NCBI RefSeq assembly: GCF_015602705.1
Contig: NZ_CP059081.1
Coordinates: forward strand, 1,497,702 to 1,561,701
Direction of reading: 5' to 3'
Length of the DNA: 64,000 nucleotides
Origin: Acinetobacter lwoffii
GTDB lineage: Bacteria > Pseudomonadota > Gammaproteobacteria > Pseudomonadales > Moraxellaceae
Made by a program: the position numbers and the translations under genes. Below are positions 49,150-58,579 of this stretch, one piece after another (position 1 is the first letter of the stretch; every line of letters starts with the position of its first letter). Below the pieces are notes generated by a model. The model was not told where the DNA came from. It searched no databases and saw only the letters and a program-made list of their open reading frames with translations.

Positions 49150-51729
49150 ATGAATAATAATTGTGATGATCAAGAAATTTTTCATATTTTTAATCTGATT
49201 GGTCGCCATACTGAACTTAAGCCTATCCTCGATGTCATTAGCCAGTGGCTTGAATCGCGCATTCCAGATGCGCTTGTCACCATTATGCTCTATCAGGATG
49301 ACACCCAAACTTTAAATGTTATAAGTGGCAAACAGCACTTTTCAAAAGAGTACTGTAATGCTATTCAAGATTTGAAAATTGGGCCAAATCAAGGATCGTG
49401 TGGCGTAGCTGCTTTCTTACGTCAGTTGGTCATTAGTCCGAATTTAATGAAAGACCCAAACTGGCAGTCTTACCGTGCTTTGGTAAATGCAGAAAAATTG
49501 TCTAGCTGCTGGTCTATGCCGATTATTAATGCTTCAGATATTTTGTACGGAACGTTTGCCACTTATTATCGAACACCGAAAATACCGACTGAACATCATA
49601 TTCAGCTTTTACAGCAAGCGGCAAAATTAGTTGCTCTGGCAATTGAGCTTGATCAAGAACGTCAAAAAAGACATGAGCTTAATGAAAAATACAGCTCATT
49701 TTATACCTATCATCCAGATATTATTTTTGAACTTGACCTACAGGGACATGTGCTTAATACCAATATTGCTTGCGAAGAAATTACAGGTTTTTCTAAAGCG
49801 CAAATCCATGGTCAGCACTATTGTGCCTTCATACCGCCCGAATTCCATGAACTTGCTAACGTTTCATTTTCAGAAGCGGCGCAAGGTAAATCTCAACATT
49901 ATGAACTTCCAATTTATAATGTTGCAGGCGATATCTTATGGCTGGATCTGACCAATTTACCGATTATTCAAAATCAGAAAGTCACCGGTATTATTGGCAT
50001 TGCCCGAGATATTACTGTATCGCGTGAAAACAAGGAGTCTCTACGATTATTAAAACGGGGGGTAGAGGCCAGTCCGAATAGTCTTTTTATTACCGATGTC
50101 TCTGAAGAAAGGCTAATGGTGTATGTAAATCCGGCTTTTCTAAAGCTCACCGGTTATACAGCAGCAGAAGTATTAGGACAAAGCTGTTTTTTCTTACAGG
50201 GTCCAGATACTGATCCGGATCAGATTGCATTACTCAAGCAAGCGGTCAAAGAACAAAAAGAAATTCAGGTGACTATAAAAAGTTACTGTAAAGATGGTAG
50301 CTGGTTCTGGAATCGTTTAACTATAGGTCCTATTTTTGACCAGACAGGAACCTGCACCCATTTTTTGGGGATTCAGGAAGATATTACCCAGCAACGTATT
50401 CACGAAGAATATATTCAGCATCAGCATACCCATGACCATTTAACCGGTTTACCGAACCAGTATGCATTCAAACAGATTCTGGAAAATATTTTTGAAGCAC
50501 AGCACGAGAGCTCACAACCTTTAGTCTTGCTGTATATAGATCTGGATGATTTTAAAAATATCAATGACAGCTTAGGTCATCTGGTGGGTGACCAGATTCT
50601 CAAAATTGTAGGCGAGCGGCTGCAAAAATTTGTTCAAGGCAATAATGTGCTATGCCGCTTCGCTGAAGATGAATTTATTTTGCTGCTCTCAGGGACAGAT
50701 GAGCATACTGAAGTCGAGGCGATCGCCGGAGAAATTCTTGATCTTCTTTCCATGCTGTTTATTGTTGATCAGTACAAAATACATTTAAGTGCCAGTATTG
50801 GTATTGTGGCAGATGACAGTTCGATCCATCATTCTTCTGAATTGATCTATCAGTCTGTTTTGGCGATGCAGGAAGCCAAAAGACAAGGTCGTAATATGTG
50901 GCAGTGGTATGAAAAAACCAGAATGCAGCCTGTCGCAGAAATAGACTATACCAATCTGCGTCTGGAACTCATGGAAGCGATCAATCAAGAAAATTTTGAC
51001 CTGTTCTATCAGCCGCTGGTTCATCCTGAAACTGGACTGGTAACAGGTGTAGAAGCTTTAATCCGTTGGTGCCATCCACAGCAGGGTTATATTTCCCCAG
51101 CGATTTTTATTCCACTTGCAGAAAGAACTGGGCAAATTATTAGTGTAGGTCAATGGGTATTGGAAAAGGCCTGTTTAGATATTGCCGAGTGGAACAAGAC
51201 ACACAATAGCCAGATCACGGTATCGGTGAATATTTCTCCTTTGCAATTCCGTAGAGCAGGCTTTTTGCAGGTGCTTGAACATGCACTTGAACTCAGTCAA
51301 TTACCGCCGGAATTACTTAAAATTGAAATCACGGAAGGTGTCATCATTAATGGTGCAGATCGAACCATAGAAATTTTGAAAGCAGTGCGTGCTTTAGGTG
51401 TACAGGTCGCCATTGATGACTTTGGCACAGGTTATTCGAGTCTCAGTTATCTGCGTCGCTTGCCGATTAATCAAATCAAGTTAGACCGTAGTTTTATTGA
51501 AGAGCTGACCCTCGATGGCCAAGATGCTGCAATTGTGCAATCGATTATTCACTTGGCACATCAGCTGGATTTGGAAGTTGTCGCAGAAGGTGTCGAAACC
51601 GTAAGTCAAGCCAGTTTGCTCTATCAACAGGGCTGTGATTTGCTACAGGGCTTTTTTTATGCAAAACCTGCGCCTTTAACTGAATTGAAGCCTGTTTATC
51701 TCGCAATGGAAAATAGTAAATTGAATTAA
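49150..51729 (+). CDS. GAF-PAS-PAS-GGDEF-EAL cyclic di-GMP enzyme
   Basis: This 859-residue protein starts with a GAF domain (1-165), then two PAS domains (about 185-300 and 305-415, the second with the flavin-type motif GQSCFFLQGPDTD that lacks the exact Cys context NCRFLQ but is close to it), a GGDEF domain (about 430-590) and an EAL domain (about 610-850). The GGDEF signature is changed to AEDEF at 505-509, so cyclase activity is probably lost. The EAL motif at 635-637, together with DDFGTGYSSLSYLRRLP, is intact, so it is likely a cyclic di-GMP phosphodiesterase. AAGGAAGG precedes the ATG. It has no membrane helix. Its place within the catabolic island is unexplained. Confidence 0.88.
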   Translation: MNNNCDDQEIFHIFNLIGRHTELKPILDVISQWLESRIPDALVTIMLYQDDTQTLNVISGKQHFSKEYCNAIQDLKIGPNQGSCGVAAFLRQLVISPNLMKDPNWQSYRALVNAEKLSSCWSMPIINASDILYGTFATYYRTPKIPTEHHIQLLQQAAKLVALAIELDQERQKRHELNEKYSSFYTYHPDIIFELDLQGHVLNTNIACEEITGFSKAQIHGQHYCAFIPPEFHELANVSFSEAAQGKSQHYELPIYNVAGDILWLDLTNLPIIQNQKVTGIIGIARDITVSRENKESLRLLKRGVEASPNSLFITDVSEERLMVYVNPAFLKLTGYTAAEVLGQSCFFLQGPDTDPDQIALLKQAVKEQKEIQVTIKSYCKDGSWFWNRLTIGPIFDQTGTCTHFLGIQEDITQQRIHEEYIQHQHTHDHLTGLPNQYAFKQILENIFEAQHESSQPLVLLYIDLDDFKNINDSLGHLVGDQILKIVGERLQKFVQGNNVLCRFAEDEFILLLSGTDEHTEVEAIAGEILDLLSMLFIVDQYKIHLSASIGIVADDSSIHHSSELIYQSVLAMQEAKRQGRNMWQWYEKTRMQPVAEIDYTNLRLELMEAINQENFDLFYQPLVHPETGLVTGVEALIRWCHPQQGYISPAIFIPLAERTGQIISVGQWVLEKACLDIAEWNKTHNSQITVSVNISPLQFRRAGFLQVLEHALELSQLPPELLKIEITEGVIINGADRTIEILKAVRALGVQVAIDDFGTGYSSLSYLRRLPINQIKLDRSFIEELTLDGQDAAIVQSIIHLAHQLDLEVVAEGVETVSQASLLYQQGCDLLQGFFYAKPAPLTELKPVYLAMENSKLN

Positions 51730-51902
51730 CTCTAAAAAGTTAAGATATCAATATTTTCAACCGCTCTTCAGATAGAAAGGAAACGTTAAACAGGCTTAAA
51801 GAATTTTTCTATTTTATCAGCGTATCATCTCTATAATTTATGCTCGGTACAGAAAGCGGGATAAAAAAATAAGCTTTTAACCCCAAAGGTTTTTAACAGT
51901 AT

Positions 51903-53102
51903 CTAAGGCTCAGGCTGAATATTGGCTAAATTTCTTTCTTGGTTTAAATCATAATAGTTAATCAAAAAGATCAACACGGCAAAAATAAAACCTAAAATGA
52001 CGCAGGCAGACCAGCCATAGCTTTTCCATAAATGCAGCGATAAAAATGCACCCAGACCGGCACCTGAAAAATAACAGGTCATATAGATGGCATTAATCCG
52101 CGAGCGAGCCTGCATTGAAATTCGATAGACCAGATTCTGGTTCAAGACATGCAAACAGGAAATTCCAAAATAAGCCAGAATTAAGCCCAAGATATAAATC
52201 CATAAATAATTCTGGGCAAAGAATAAAGGAATCCAGGCCAGAATCAGTCCGCACGTAGCCAGATGCGCAATCCATTTTTCCCGATGCCTGCCAATCATTT
52301 TACCGGTCCACTGAGAGGACCAGATGCCGACCACCCCCACAATGCCCATGAGGCCAATCTGGAAATCATTAAAATGATAAGGTGCTTCAGCCAGAATAAA
52401 AGTCATGGTAGTAAAGATAATACTCAGCACGCCAAAACCCAAACCTCCGATCATACTACGCCGGATCAGCATGGGTTCTGTGCGTGCAAAGGTAAATAGT
52501 GAGCGATAAATTTGCAATATATTCATCTGCAACTGGCTCTTAGCGCTTGGTAACTGGAACCACATGGCCAGACTCAGCAGAAGAATTGCACAACCACTAA
52601 ACAAGTACACCGCATGCCAGGACCATAAAGTAGAAATCAGTCCGGCCACGGTACGGGCAAACAGAATACCCACCAGAACACCACTCATGAGTAGGCCAAC
52701 GACTTCGGCACTTTTATCACGCTGCGACAGGCTGGCGGCAAAAGGAATCAGAATCTGGGTGGTGATCGAACAAAAAGAGGCGAGCAGGGTAAAGCCATAC
52801 AACATATGCAGATTGGTACTGGCTGAAAGCCCAATAAGCGCCAATCCGGTACAGAACATCAAACTGCAGATATACAACCGTTTTTCGAACAAGTCACCCA
52901 AAGGGACAAACAAAAATAATCCGGTGGCATAGCCAATCTGGGTCAGTACTACAGTCCAGCCAGACTGAGCCACACTGATCTGCAGATCCTCTGCAATAGA
53001 ATAAATCAAGGGCTGGTTAAAATAGTTACAACCTGCGCAGAGTGCGCAGGTCATTGCCATCATGAACATGAAACGGCGTGAAATTTGCCCTTGGGCTGAC
53101 AT
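51903..53102 (-). CDS. MFS transporter
   Basis: The 399-residue protein has twelve expected helices. It begins with FMFMMAMTCALCAGCNYFNQPLIYSIAEDL and has the loop FLFVPLGDLFEKRL instead of the usual GxxxDRxGRR. It resembles drug- or metabolite-efflux MFS proteins. It follows the porin gene by 17 bp on the same strand and is probably co-transcribed with it. Its substrate is unknown; export of a pathway intermediate is one possibility. The gap 51730-51902 shows no gene. Confidence 0.8.
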   Translation of the reverse strand: MSAQGQISRRFMFMMAMTCALCAGCNYFNQPLIYSIAEDLQISVAQSGWTVVLTQIGYATGLFLFVPLGDLFEKRLYICSLMFCTGLALIGLSASTNLHMLYGFTLLASFCSITTQILIPFAASLSQRDKSAEVVGLLMSGVLVGILFARTVAGLISTLWSWHAVYLFSGCAILLLSLAMWFQLPSAKSQLQMNILQIYRSLFTFARTEPMLIRRSMIGGLGFGVLSIIFTTMTFILAEAPYHFNDFQIGLMGIVGVVGIWSSQWTGKMIGRHREKWIAHLATCGLILAWIPLFFAQNYLWIYILGLILAYFGISCLHVLNQNLVYRISMQARSRINAIYMTCYFSGAGLGAFLSLHLWKSYGWSACVILGFIFAVLIFLINYYDLNQERNLANIQPEP

Positions 53103-53119
53103 CCTTGTCTCCTGAGGCT

Positions 53120-54385
53120 TTAAAAACTATAGTTGGCAGAGAGGTTGATACGCGAAATATCTGCTTCCTTATTGTCAAAGGTTTCACGCTTGCCATGATG
53201 ATATTCTGCACCCAAATTAATCTTTGGAACAGGAGAATAGATCACGTTAGCCACATAGTCGGTTAAGCGCTTATTGGTTTCCGGATTGGCTTTGGCATAA
53301 TCGCTAGAATCATCAAAATCAACCACGCTGGCATTAATACTACTACGTAGTTTCGGCGTAAATTTATGCGTGAAGCCAATATTTATACTATTGAACTCAT
53401 TCAATAAAAGTTCATTATTGATTGGATCGACTGAATAATCGCCACCCCAGGCAGCACCATCGGTTGTTGAACCTTGAGTCAAGAAAGCTGCAATACGCTG
53501 ATCACCGACCATATGGAAATAGTTCCCCTGAATTGAGTTTTGATCATCTAAACGGTAACGTCCACCAACGCCCACACCCCAGCCAACTTTTTCAATATCA
53601 CCTGTATCTGTTTGCGCTTGCTTTTGATTGACAAAGCCTTGAGCTAATAAATGAAGAGGGCCTGATTGATGAACATATTTAGTGCTTAAGGCAGGTAAGG
53701 CAGAAGAACGATCGCCACCGGCCATGTACTCCAGACCGACATTCCAGGTATTTTCCGGATCAAGTTTGAAAGCATAGCTCACCTGAGGTGTACGTAAGAC
53801 TGATCCACCCAGGAACAAGCTGTAGTCGACAGCTTCAGTGCTAATCTCTGGTGTTGACATCAATGACCAGGCCTGACCAAACGTCCAGTTATAGTATTTT
53901 AAGTGTGCATGACGGATACGTAATCCACCATCGCCTTTACCATTGTTGGTCCAGAAGTCGGCTTCTAAACGAGCAGAAACATTCGGATTGCCTCCTAGAT
54001 CTTTGGCCAGGAAACCAATCCGGCTGGCAGCCGCAGTAAAATCGGAACGTACAGAATCCGGTTCAGTAAAAGGTACTTTATTAATCTGGTTAATGGTACG
54101 GCCACGGGCTTCAGTAGTACTTTTGAAATCGACTGCACCATCAAAGCGGATCAAGCCATAAACATCGACATTATCTACCATTGAACTCAGCGTTTTAGAG
54201 TCTTGCGCTTTGGCTTGTTCCTGCTGGTTCTTTAATGCAAGTTGCGCGGCTTTTTGTTGTTCTAGTTCTGCCTGGATTTGCTTTAACTGTGACTCAAGAA
54301 ATTGCATACGGTCTTCAGAAGCTTCTGCTGAAAATGCCTGTGCTGAAGCAATACCACATAATGTCGCTAAAACTAATTTTTTCAT
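53120..54385 (-). CDS. dcaP: DcaP-like trimeric outer membrane channel
   Basis: The 421-residue porin has a signal peptide (KKLVLATLCGIASAQAFSA) and then a coiled-coil stretch (RMQFLESQLKQIQAELEQQKAAQ), as in DcaP. This is followed by VDVYGLIRFDGAVDFKS, an anionic-substrate barrel, and a terminal Phe in INLSANYSF. DcaP family channels take up dicarboxylates and similar anions across the Acinetobacter outer membrane. It lies between two MFS genes on the same strand, giving an outer and inner membrane import route for the pathway. Confidence 0.9.
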   Translation of the reverse strand: MKKLVLATLCGIASAQAFSAEASEDRMQFLESQLKQIQAELEQQKAAQLALKNQQEQAKAQDSKTLSSMVDNVDVYGLIRFDGAVDFKSTTEARGRTINQINKVPFTEPDSVRSDFTAAASRIGFLAKDLGGNPNVSARLEADFWTNNGKGDGGLRIRHAHLKYYNWTFGQAWSLMSTPEISTEAVDYSLFLGGSVLRTPQVSYAFKLDPENTWNVGLEYMAGGDRSSALPALSTKYVHQSGPLHLLAQGFVNQKQAQTDTGDIEKVGWGVGVGGRYRLDDQNSIQGNYFHMVGDQRIAAFLTQGSTTDGAAWGGDYSVDPINNELLLNEFNSINIGFTHKFTPKLRSSINASVVDFDDSSDYAKANPETNKRLTDYVANVIYSPVPKINLGAEYHHGKRETFDNKEADISRINLSANYSF

Positions 54386-54465
54386 TTCTTAATCCCTAAA
54401 GAAATTTTTAATCCTGAATGAAAGGAGACCTTTCTATACTGACGTGTTGTAAATATTTGAAGTGA

Positions 54466-54492
54466 GGAAGGCAGCGATTTGACCTGCCTTCC
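54466..54492 (-). terminator. hairpin between the carrier and dcaP
   Basis: GGAAGGCAG and CTGCCTTCC form a nine-pair stem ten bases after the stop of the upstream carrier gene. No T-run follows on the minus strand, so it may be an RNA-stability or partial-termination element that sets the ratio of carrier to porin. Confidence 0.5.
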
Positions 54493-54502
54493 GAAGTAGG
54501 GT

Positions 54503-55801
54503 TTATTCTGCTTTTTGCGGATCGTATAAACGGTCTTTAATAAACAGGGCAGGAATCAAACCGCATAGGAAATATGCTGCACCCATTACCAACAGACCTG
54601 TACCGATCGAACCATGCATCGCCAGATAACCAATCGTAATTGGCGCAAAGATTGCACCGATACGACCAATATTGAATGCACCGCCCACCGCTGTACCACG
54701 AACACCAGTCGGGAAACTTTCGGTTAGATAGGTTGCATTGATGGCATATGGAATACCGTACAGGAAGCCGAAGATTAGCATCAGTACGCCAATGTTATCG
54801 GCATTATGCATATACACCACGACAGGGATAAATAGCGCTGTTCCCATGGTGCCGAAAGCAAACACAATACGGCGACCAATTTTATCAGCAACATAACCTG
54901 CAATGATTTTAGCAAAAATCATGGTGATGAATGTACCCACCATATACAGTGCCATTTCTTTAAACTTAATGCCTAATTCAGCTTCAAGATAACTTGGCAA
55001 CCAGTTACTTACACCGAAGTAACCAAATAACAGGAAACCGGAGCTGAAAGACCACAAGATGAACATCTTGCCATGAGTTTTATCTTTAAGAATGGTGATG
55101 TATGGATTACCTTTTTTGGTATCGTTATCCACAATCTGACCAGTTCTTTTCATTTCACGGACACGTTTCCATGATTCTGGCTCTGGCACCATAAAGTGCA
55201 TCAGGATACCCAAAGCTAATGGAGCAATTGTGATCCAGTACAGCATACGCCAGCCGAACTCAGGAATAATCCAGCCTGAAATCATGGTAATCACCAATGA
55301 ACCTAAAGTGAAACCAGTCATCAATGTTGCCAGTACAGTAGTACGGTATTTGGTCGGTACGTATTCTGACATCAGGGTATTACAGGCAATATATAAACAG
55401 CCTAAACCCAAGCAAGAAAGAGTACGTAAAATTGCAAATTCAGTATAAGACTGAGCAAAACCTGAGTAGGCTGACAAGATCGAGAAGGCGATGGTGGCCA
55501 GTACAATGACGCGGACACGTCCAAATTTGTCGCATGCCCATCCACCAATAAAACCTCCTATCCCCATACCCAAAAGAGAATAACTTCCTAAAGCACCAGC
55601 CTGTACAGAAGTTAGTCCCCATTCAGCTTTCAGACTGGTCAGGCTGAAAGCCAGAATCCCGATATCTGCACCGTCACAGAGCAAAATCAGAAAAGCAAAG
55701 ACAAAAGCCGTCATCCATAGACGTTTTGGCGCCTGTTTGATGGTATCCGTGGAGGAGACATCGGTTTTATTGTCTCCTGTTACGATGGTATCGCTTGTCA
55801 T
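54503..55801 (-). CDS. dcaK: MFS dicarboxylate/aromatic acid transporter, DcaK-like
   Basis: The 432-residue carrier is a clear paralogue of the gene at 46268 (DGADIGILAFSLTSLKAEWGL, GGWACDKFGRVRVIVL, VADKIGRRIVFAFGTMGTALFIPV). It is first in a minus-strand unit with dcaP and a second MFS gene, and divergent from the enoyl-CoA hydratase operon. GAGGATA stands before the ATG. Location beside dcaP makes it the more likely dcaK; the two paralogues may differ in substrate. Confidence 0.83.
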   Translation of the reverse strand: MTSDTIVTGDNKTDVSSTDTIKQAPKRLWMTAFVFAFLILLCDGADIGILAFSLTSLKAEWGLTSVQAGALGSYSLLGMGIGGFIGGWACDKFGRVRVIVLATIAFSILSAYSGFAQSYTEFAILRTLSCLGLGCLYIACNTLMSEYVPTKYRTTVLATLMTGFTLGSLVITMISGWIIPEFGWRMLYWITIAPLALGILMHFMVPEPESWKRVREMKRTGQIVDNDTKKGNPYITILKDKTHGKMFILWSFSSGFLLFGYFGVSNWLPSYLEAELGIKFKEMALYMVGTFITMIFAKIIAGYVADKIGRRIVFAFGTMGTALFIPVVVYMHNADNIGVLMLIFGFLYGIPYAINATYLTESFPTGVRGTAVGGAFNIGRIGAIFAPITIGYLAMHGSIGTGLLVMGAAYFLCGLIPALFIKDRLYDPQKAE

Positions 55802-56077
55802 TCTTATATCCTCTATATATTAAAAGTAGCATTTCCTCTGCTACCGCTAAATCCATTTTTCTTCCTCACGGAAACATAGTTTTCCTGATTTAACAGACTT
55901 GCTCCTGAACGCTACAGCCGCTGTATTTATTATCAGGCTACATTCGATTTTTCACGATTTACGCTAAATCAAAATCATCTCATTGATGGAAAATTTGATT
56001 TCGTAAATTAATTTTAAGTTCTGCCTTATGGTGATTATTCATTTAAATGGATAATCAGATTGCATTTAAAATATTTA

Positions 56078-56094
56078 ATTCCGTATTGCGAAAT
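56078..56094. promoter_or_regulatory. 17-bp operator copy in the dcaK/enoyl-CoA hydratase gap
   Basis: On the minus strand ATTTCGCAATACGGAAT fits the shared near-palindrome in all but one arm position. It lies in the 456-bp divergent gap, which otherwise is AT-rich with no gene. Confidence 0.65.
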
Positions 56095-56226
56095 CAATTA
56101 ATCACAAAATAAGCATCTAAACAAGAGTTTTTACTCTATTTTTAGTAAAAAATAACTTTTTTTGAATTCTGGAGTTAAAAATCCTTGATTTATAGCTTGA
56201 GAAACCTTAGTTTTATATAAAATAAA

Positions 56227-56243
56227 ATTTCGCTATACAAAAT
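56227..56243. promoter_or_regulatory. 17-bp operator copy before the enoyl-CoA hydratase gene
   Basis: ATTTCGCTATACAAAAT lies 14 bp ahead of the start codon at 56258. Its left 12 bases are identical to those of the copy before ETF-QO. Confidence 0.65.
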
Positions 56244-56257
56244 AAATGGAGATTTTA

Positions 56258-57031
56258 ATGGAACAGGTCGTTCAAGTAGAACAAGTTTCAGCACATGTAG
56301 CGATGGTTAAAATTCATCGACCAGAAGCGAAAAATGCCCTGAATACAGAAGTTCGCCAGAAACTTGCGGCGGCATTTTTGCAACTGAATGACGATGAAAA
56401 TGTACGTGCCATTATTCTTACCGGTGGTGAAACAGATTTCGCAGCAGGTGCCGATCTTAAAGAACTGGCCAATGCAGAAACCATTCAAATGATGCAGCGC
56501 CGGACTGAACGTTACTGGCAGGCGATTGCACAGTGTTCAAAACCGGTGATTGCAGCTGTAAACGGTTATGCACTTGGTGGTGGCTGTGAACTGGCGATGC
56601 ATGCAGATATTATTATTGCCGGGAAAAGCGCCCAGTTTGGTCAGCCTGAAGTGAAAGTGGGTGTCATGCCGGGTGCCGGTGGTACCCAGCGATTATTCCG
56701 TGCCGTGGGTAAATTCCATGCGATGCGTATCATCATGACGGGTTGTCTGATACCAGCGCCGGAAGCTTATCAGATTGGCCTAGTGTCTCAAGTAACGGAA
56801 GACAGCGAAACCCTTGCAACAGCAATCAAGATGGCTGAAGGTCTGGCAAAAATGCCGCCAATTGCGCTTGAACAAATCAAGGAAGTGGCTTTACTGGCTG
56901 AAGATGTGCCGCTTAATGCCGGACTTACCCTGGAACGTAAGTCTTTCCAGATGCTGTTCTCATCCGAAGATCAAAAAGAAGGTATGCAGGCCTTTATCGA
57001 AAAACGTAAACCGAATTATCAGGGACGATAG
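56258..57031 (+). CDS. dcaE: enoyl-CoA hydratase, DcaE-like
   Basis: The 257-residue crotonase-fold enzyme adds water to 2-enoyl-CoA. AAGADLKEL and GYALGGGCELAMHADIIIAG make the oxyanion hole, and the catalytic Glu positions are in LAMHAD and GQPEVKVGVMPGAGGTQ. ATG 56258 is preferred to 56246 because GGAG stands seven bases before it. It leads the operon with the hydroxyacyl-CoA dehydrogenase and the thiolase, with two bases to the next start. Confidence 0.88.
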   Translation: MEQVVQVEQVSAHVAMVKIHRPEAKNALNTEVRQKLAAAFLQLNDDENVRAIILTGGETDFAAGADLKELANAETIQMMQRRTERYWQAIAQCSKPVIAAVNGYALGGGCELAMHADIIIAGKSAQFGQPEVKVGVMPGAGGTQRLFRAVGKFHAMRIIMTGCLIPAPEAYQIGLVSQVTEDSETLATAIKMAEGLAKMPPIALEQIKEVALLAEDVPLNAGLTLERKSFQMLFSSEDQKEGMQAFIEKRKPNYQGR

Positions 57032-57033
57032 GC

Positions 57034-58554
57034 ATGAGCATTCAAATTCAGAAAATCGGAATTATTGGCGTAGGCACGATGGGTGCAGGTATTGCCCAGA
57101 TTGCGATTCAGTCTGGTCATGACGTGATACTGTTTGATGCCAAAGAAGGGGCAGCTGAAGAGGCACAGGACAAACTGGCCAAAACATTAAATACCTTGGC
57201 AGATAAAGGTAAATTCAGCCACGAAAAAGCAGCTGAAGATATTGCCCATTTATCAATCGCACAGCAATTAGAAGATTTGAAAGATTGTGATCTGATTGTT
57301 GAGGCGATTATTGAGAATCTGGAAATCAAACAAAAGCTGATGCAGCAACTAGAAGACATTGTTAAACCGGAAGCCATTTTGGCATCGAATACCTCTTCAT
57401 TATCGATCAGTGCCATTGCTGCCAATTGTAGTCAGCCGGAACGTGTGGCCGGCTATCATTTCTTTAATCCGGTACCACTGATGAAAGTGGTCGAAGTAAT
57501 TGAAGGCTTTAATACCCGCGCTGATATTGTGCAAGCCTTGACTCAATTATCTACCAAGATGGGTCATCGCCCGGTCAAAGCCAAAGATACCCCAGGATTT
57601 ATTATTAACCATGCCGGCCGTGCCTTTGGTAGCGAAGCCTATGCCATTCTGAATGAAAATGTCACGCCATTTTATGAGATTGACCGGATTTACCGCGATG
57701 GGATCGGTTTTAAAATGGGACCTTTTGAGCTAGGTGATCTGACCGGTATGGATGTATCGCATCCGGTGAGTGAATCGATTTATCACCAGTATTATGAAGA
57801 AGCACGTTACCGTCCAAGTGTGATTACCCGTCAGCGCTTTATTGCCAAACAGCTCGGTCGTAAAACCGGTAAAGGCTTCTATGATTACACTTCAGGTAGC
57901 AAAGTAGGGGATGTGGCTCCAACACTGGTTGAAAAACTCGATCAATATCCAGCAGTCTGGCTAGGCACCGAATATGACGAAGACCGTCAGGCACTTGAGC
58001 AATATCTGCAACAGTTCAACATTCATATTGAGCAAACTGAGACACCTTCAGCAGAGGCTTTAATCCTGATTGCCACTTATGGTGAAGATGCAACATCAGC
58101 TGCGATCCGTTATCAGGTGGCACCTCAACAAGTGGTGTGTATCGACCTACTGTATGGGCTGAATAAACACCGCACCTTAATGCCAACTTTTGTGACCAAG
58201 CCTGAACTGACCCAAGCGGCTCAATCGATTTTCAATCTGGATGGTGTGACTGCGAGTGTAATTCAGGAAAGCGTTGGCTTTGTGGCTCAACGTGCTTTGG
58301 CAATGATTGTGAATCTCGGCTGTGATATTGCCCAGCAAGGCGTCGCGACAGTTGAAGACATCAATGTTGCGGTAAAACTAGGCCTCGGTTATCCGCATGG
58401 CCCAATTGAATGGGGTGATGTGCTGGGTGCTGAAAAAATTCTGAAAATTCTGGATCGCATGACTGCGATTACCCGTGACCAGCGTTATCGTCCAAGTCCT
58501 TGGTTGCGTCGCCGCGTTCAGCTTGGTCTACCTCTTGTTCATACAACACATTAA
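57034..58554 (+). CDS. dcaH: 3-hydroxyacyl-CoA dehydrogenase, DcaH/PaaH-like
   Basis: The NAD-binding domain (IGVGTMGAGIAQIAI) is followed by the 3HCDH domain (SNTSSLSISAIA, GYHFFNPVPLMKVVEV, DTPGFIINHAGRAF) and then a second C-terminal 3HCDH domain (ESVGFVAQRALAMIVN, LGLGYPHGPIEWGD). The two-domain form with 506 residues is characteristic of PaaH and DcaH, which act on 3-hydroxyadipyl-CoA. It follows the hydratase gene directly. Confidence 0.9.
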   Translation: MSIQIQKIGIIGVGTMGAGIAQIAIQSGHDVILFDAKEGAAEEAQDKLAKTLNTLADKGKFSHEKAAEDIAHLSIAQQLEDLKDCDLIVEAIIENLEIKQKLMQQLEDIVKPEAILASNTSSLSISAIAANCSQPERVAGYHFFNPVPLMKVVEVIEGFNTRADIVQALTQLSTKMGHRPVKAKDTPGFIINHAGRAFGSEAYAILNENVTPFYEIDRIYRDGIGFKMGPFELGDLTGMDVSHPVSESIYHQYYEEARYRPSVITRQRFIAKQLGRKTGKGFYDYTSGSKVGDVAPTLVEKLDQYPAVWLGTEYDEDRQALEQYLQQFNIHIEQTETPSAEALILIATYGEDATSAAIRYQVAPQQVVCIDLLYGLNKHRTLMPTFVTKPELTQAAQSIFNLDGVTASVIQESVGFVAQRALAMIVNLGCDIAQQGVATVEDINVAVKLGLGYPHGPIEWGDVLGAEKILKILDRMTAITRDQRYRPSPWLRRRVQLGLPLVHTTH

Positions 58555-58579
58555 TTAGAAAGTTAAAGGAATAACACTC

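Noticed and set aside
55997..56013. Possible eighth copy of the 17-bp operator (ATTTCGTAAATTAATTT)
   Set aside because: Only the left half fits; the right half does not match, so it was not counted.
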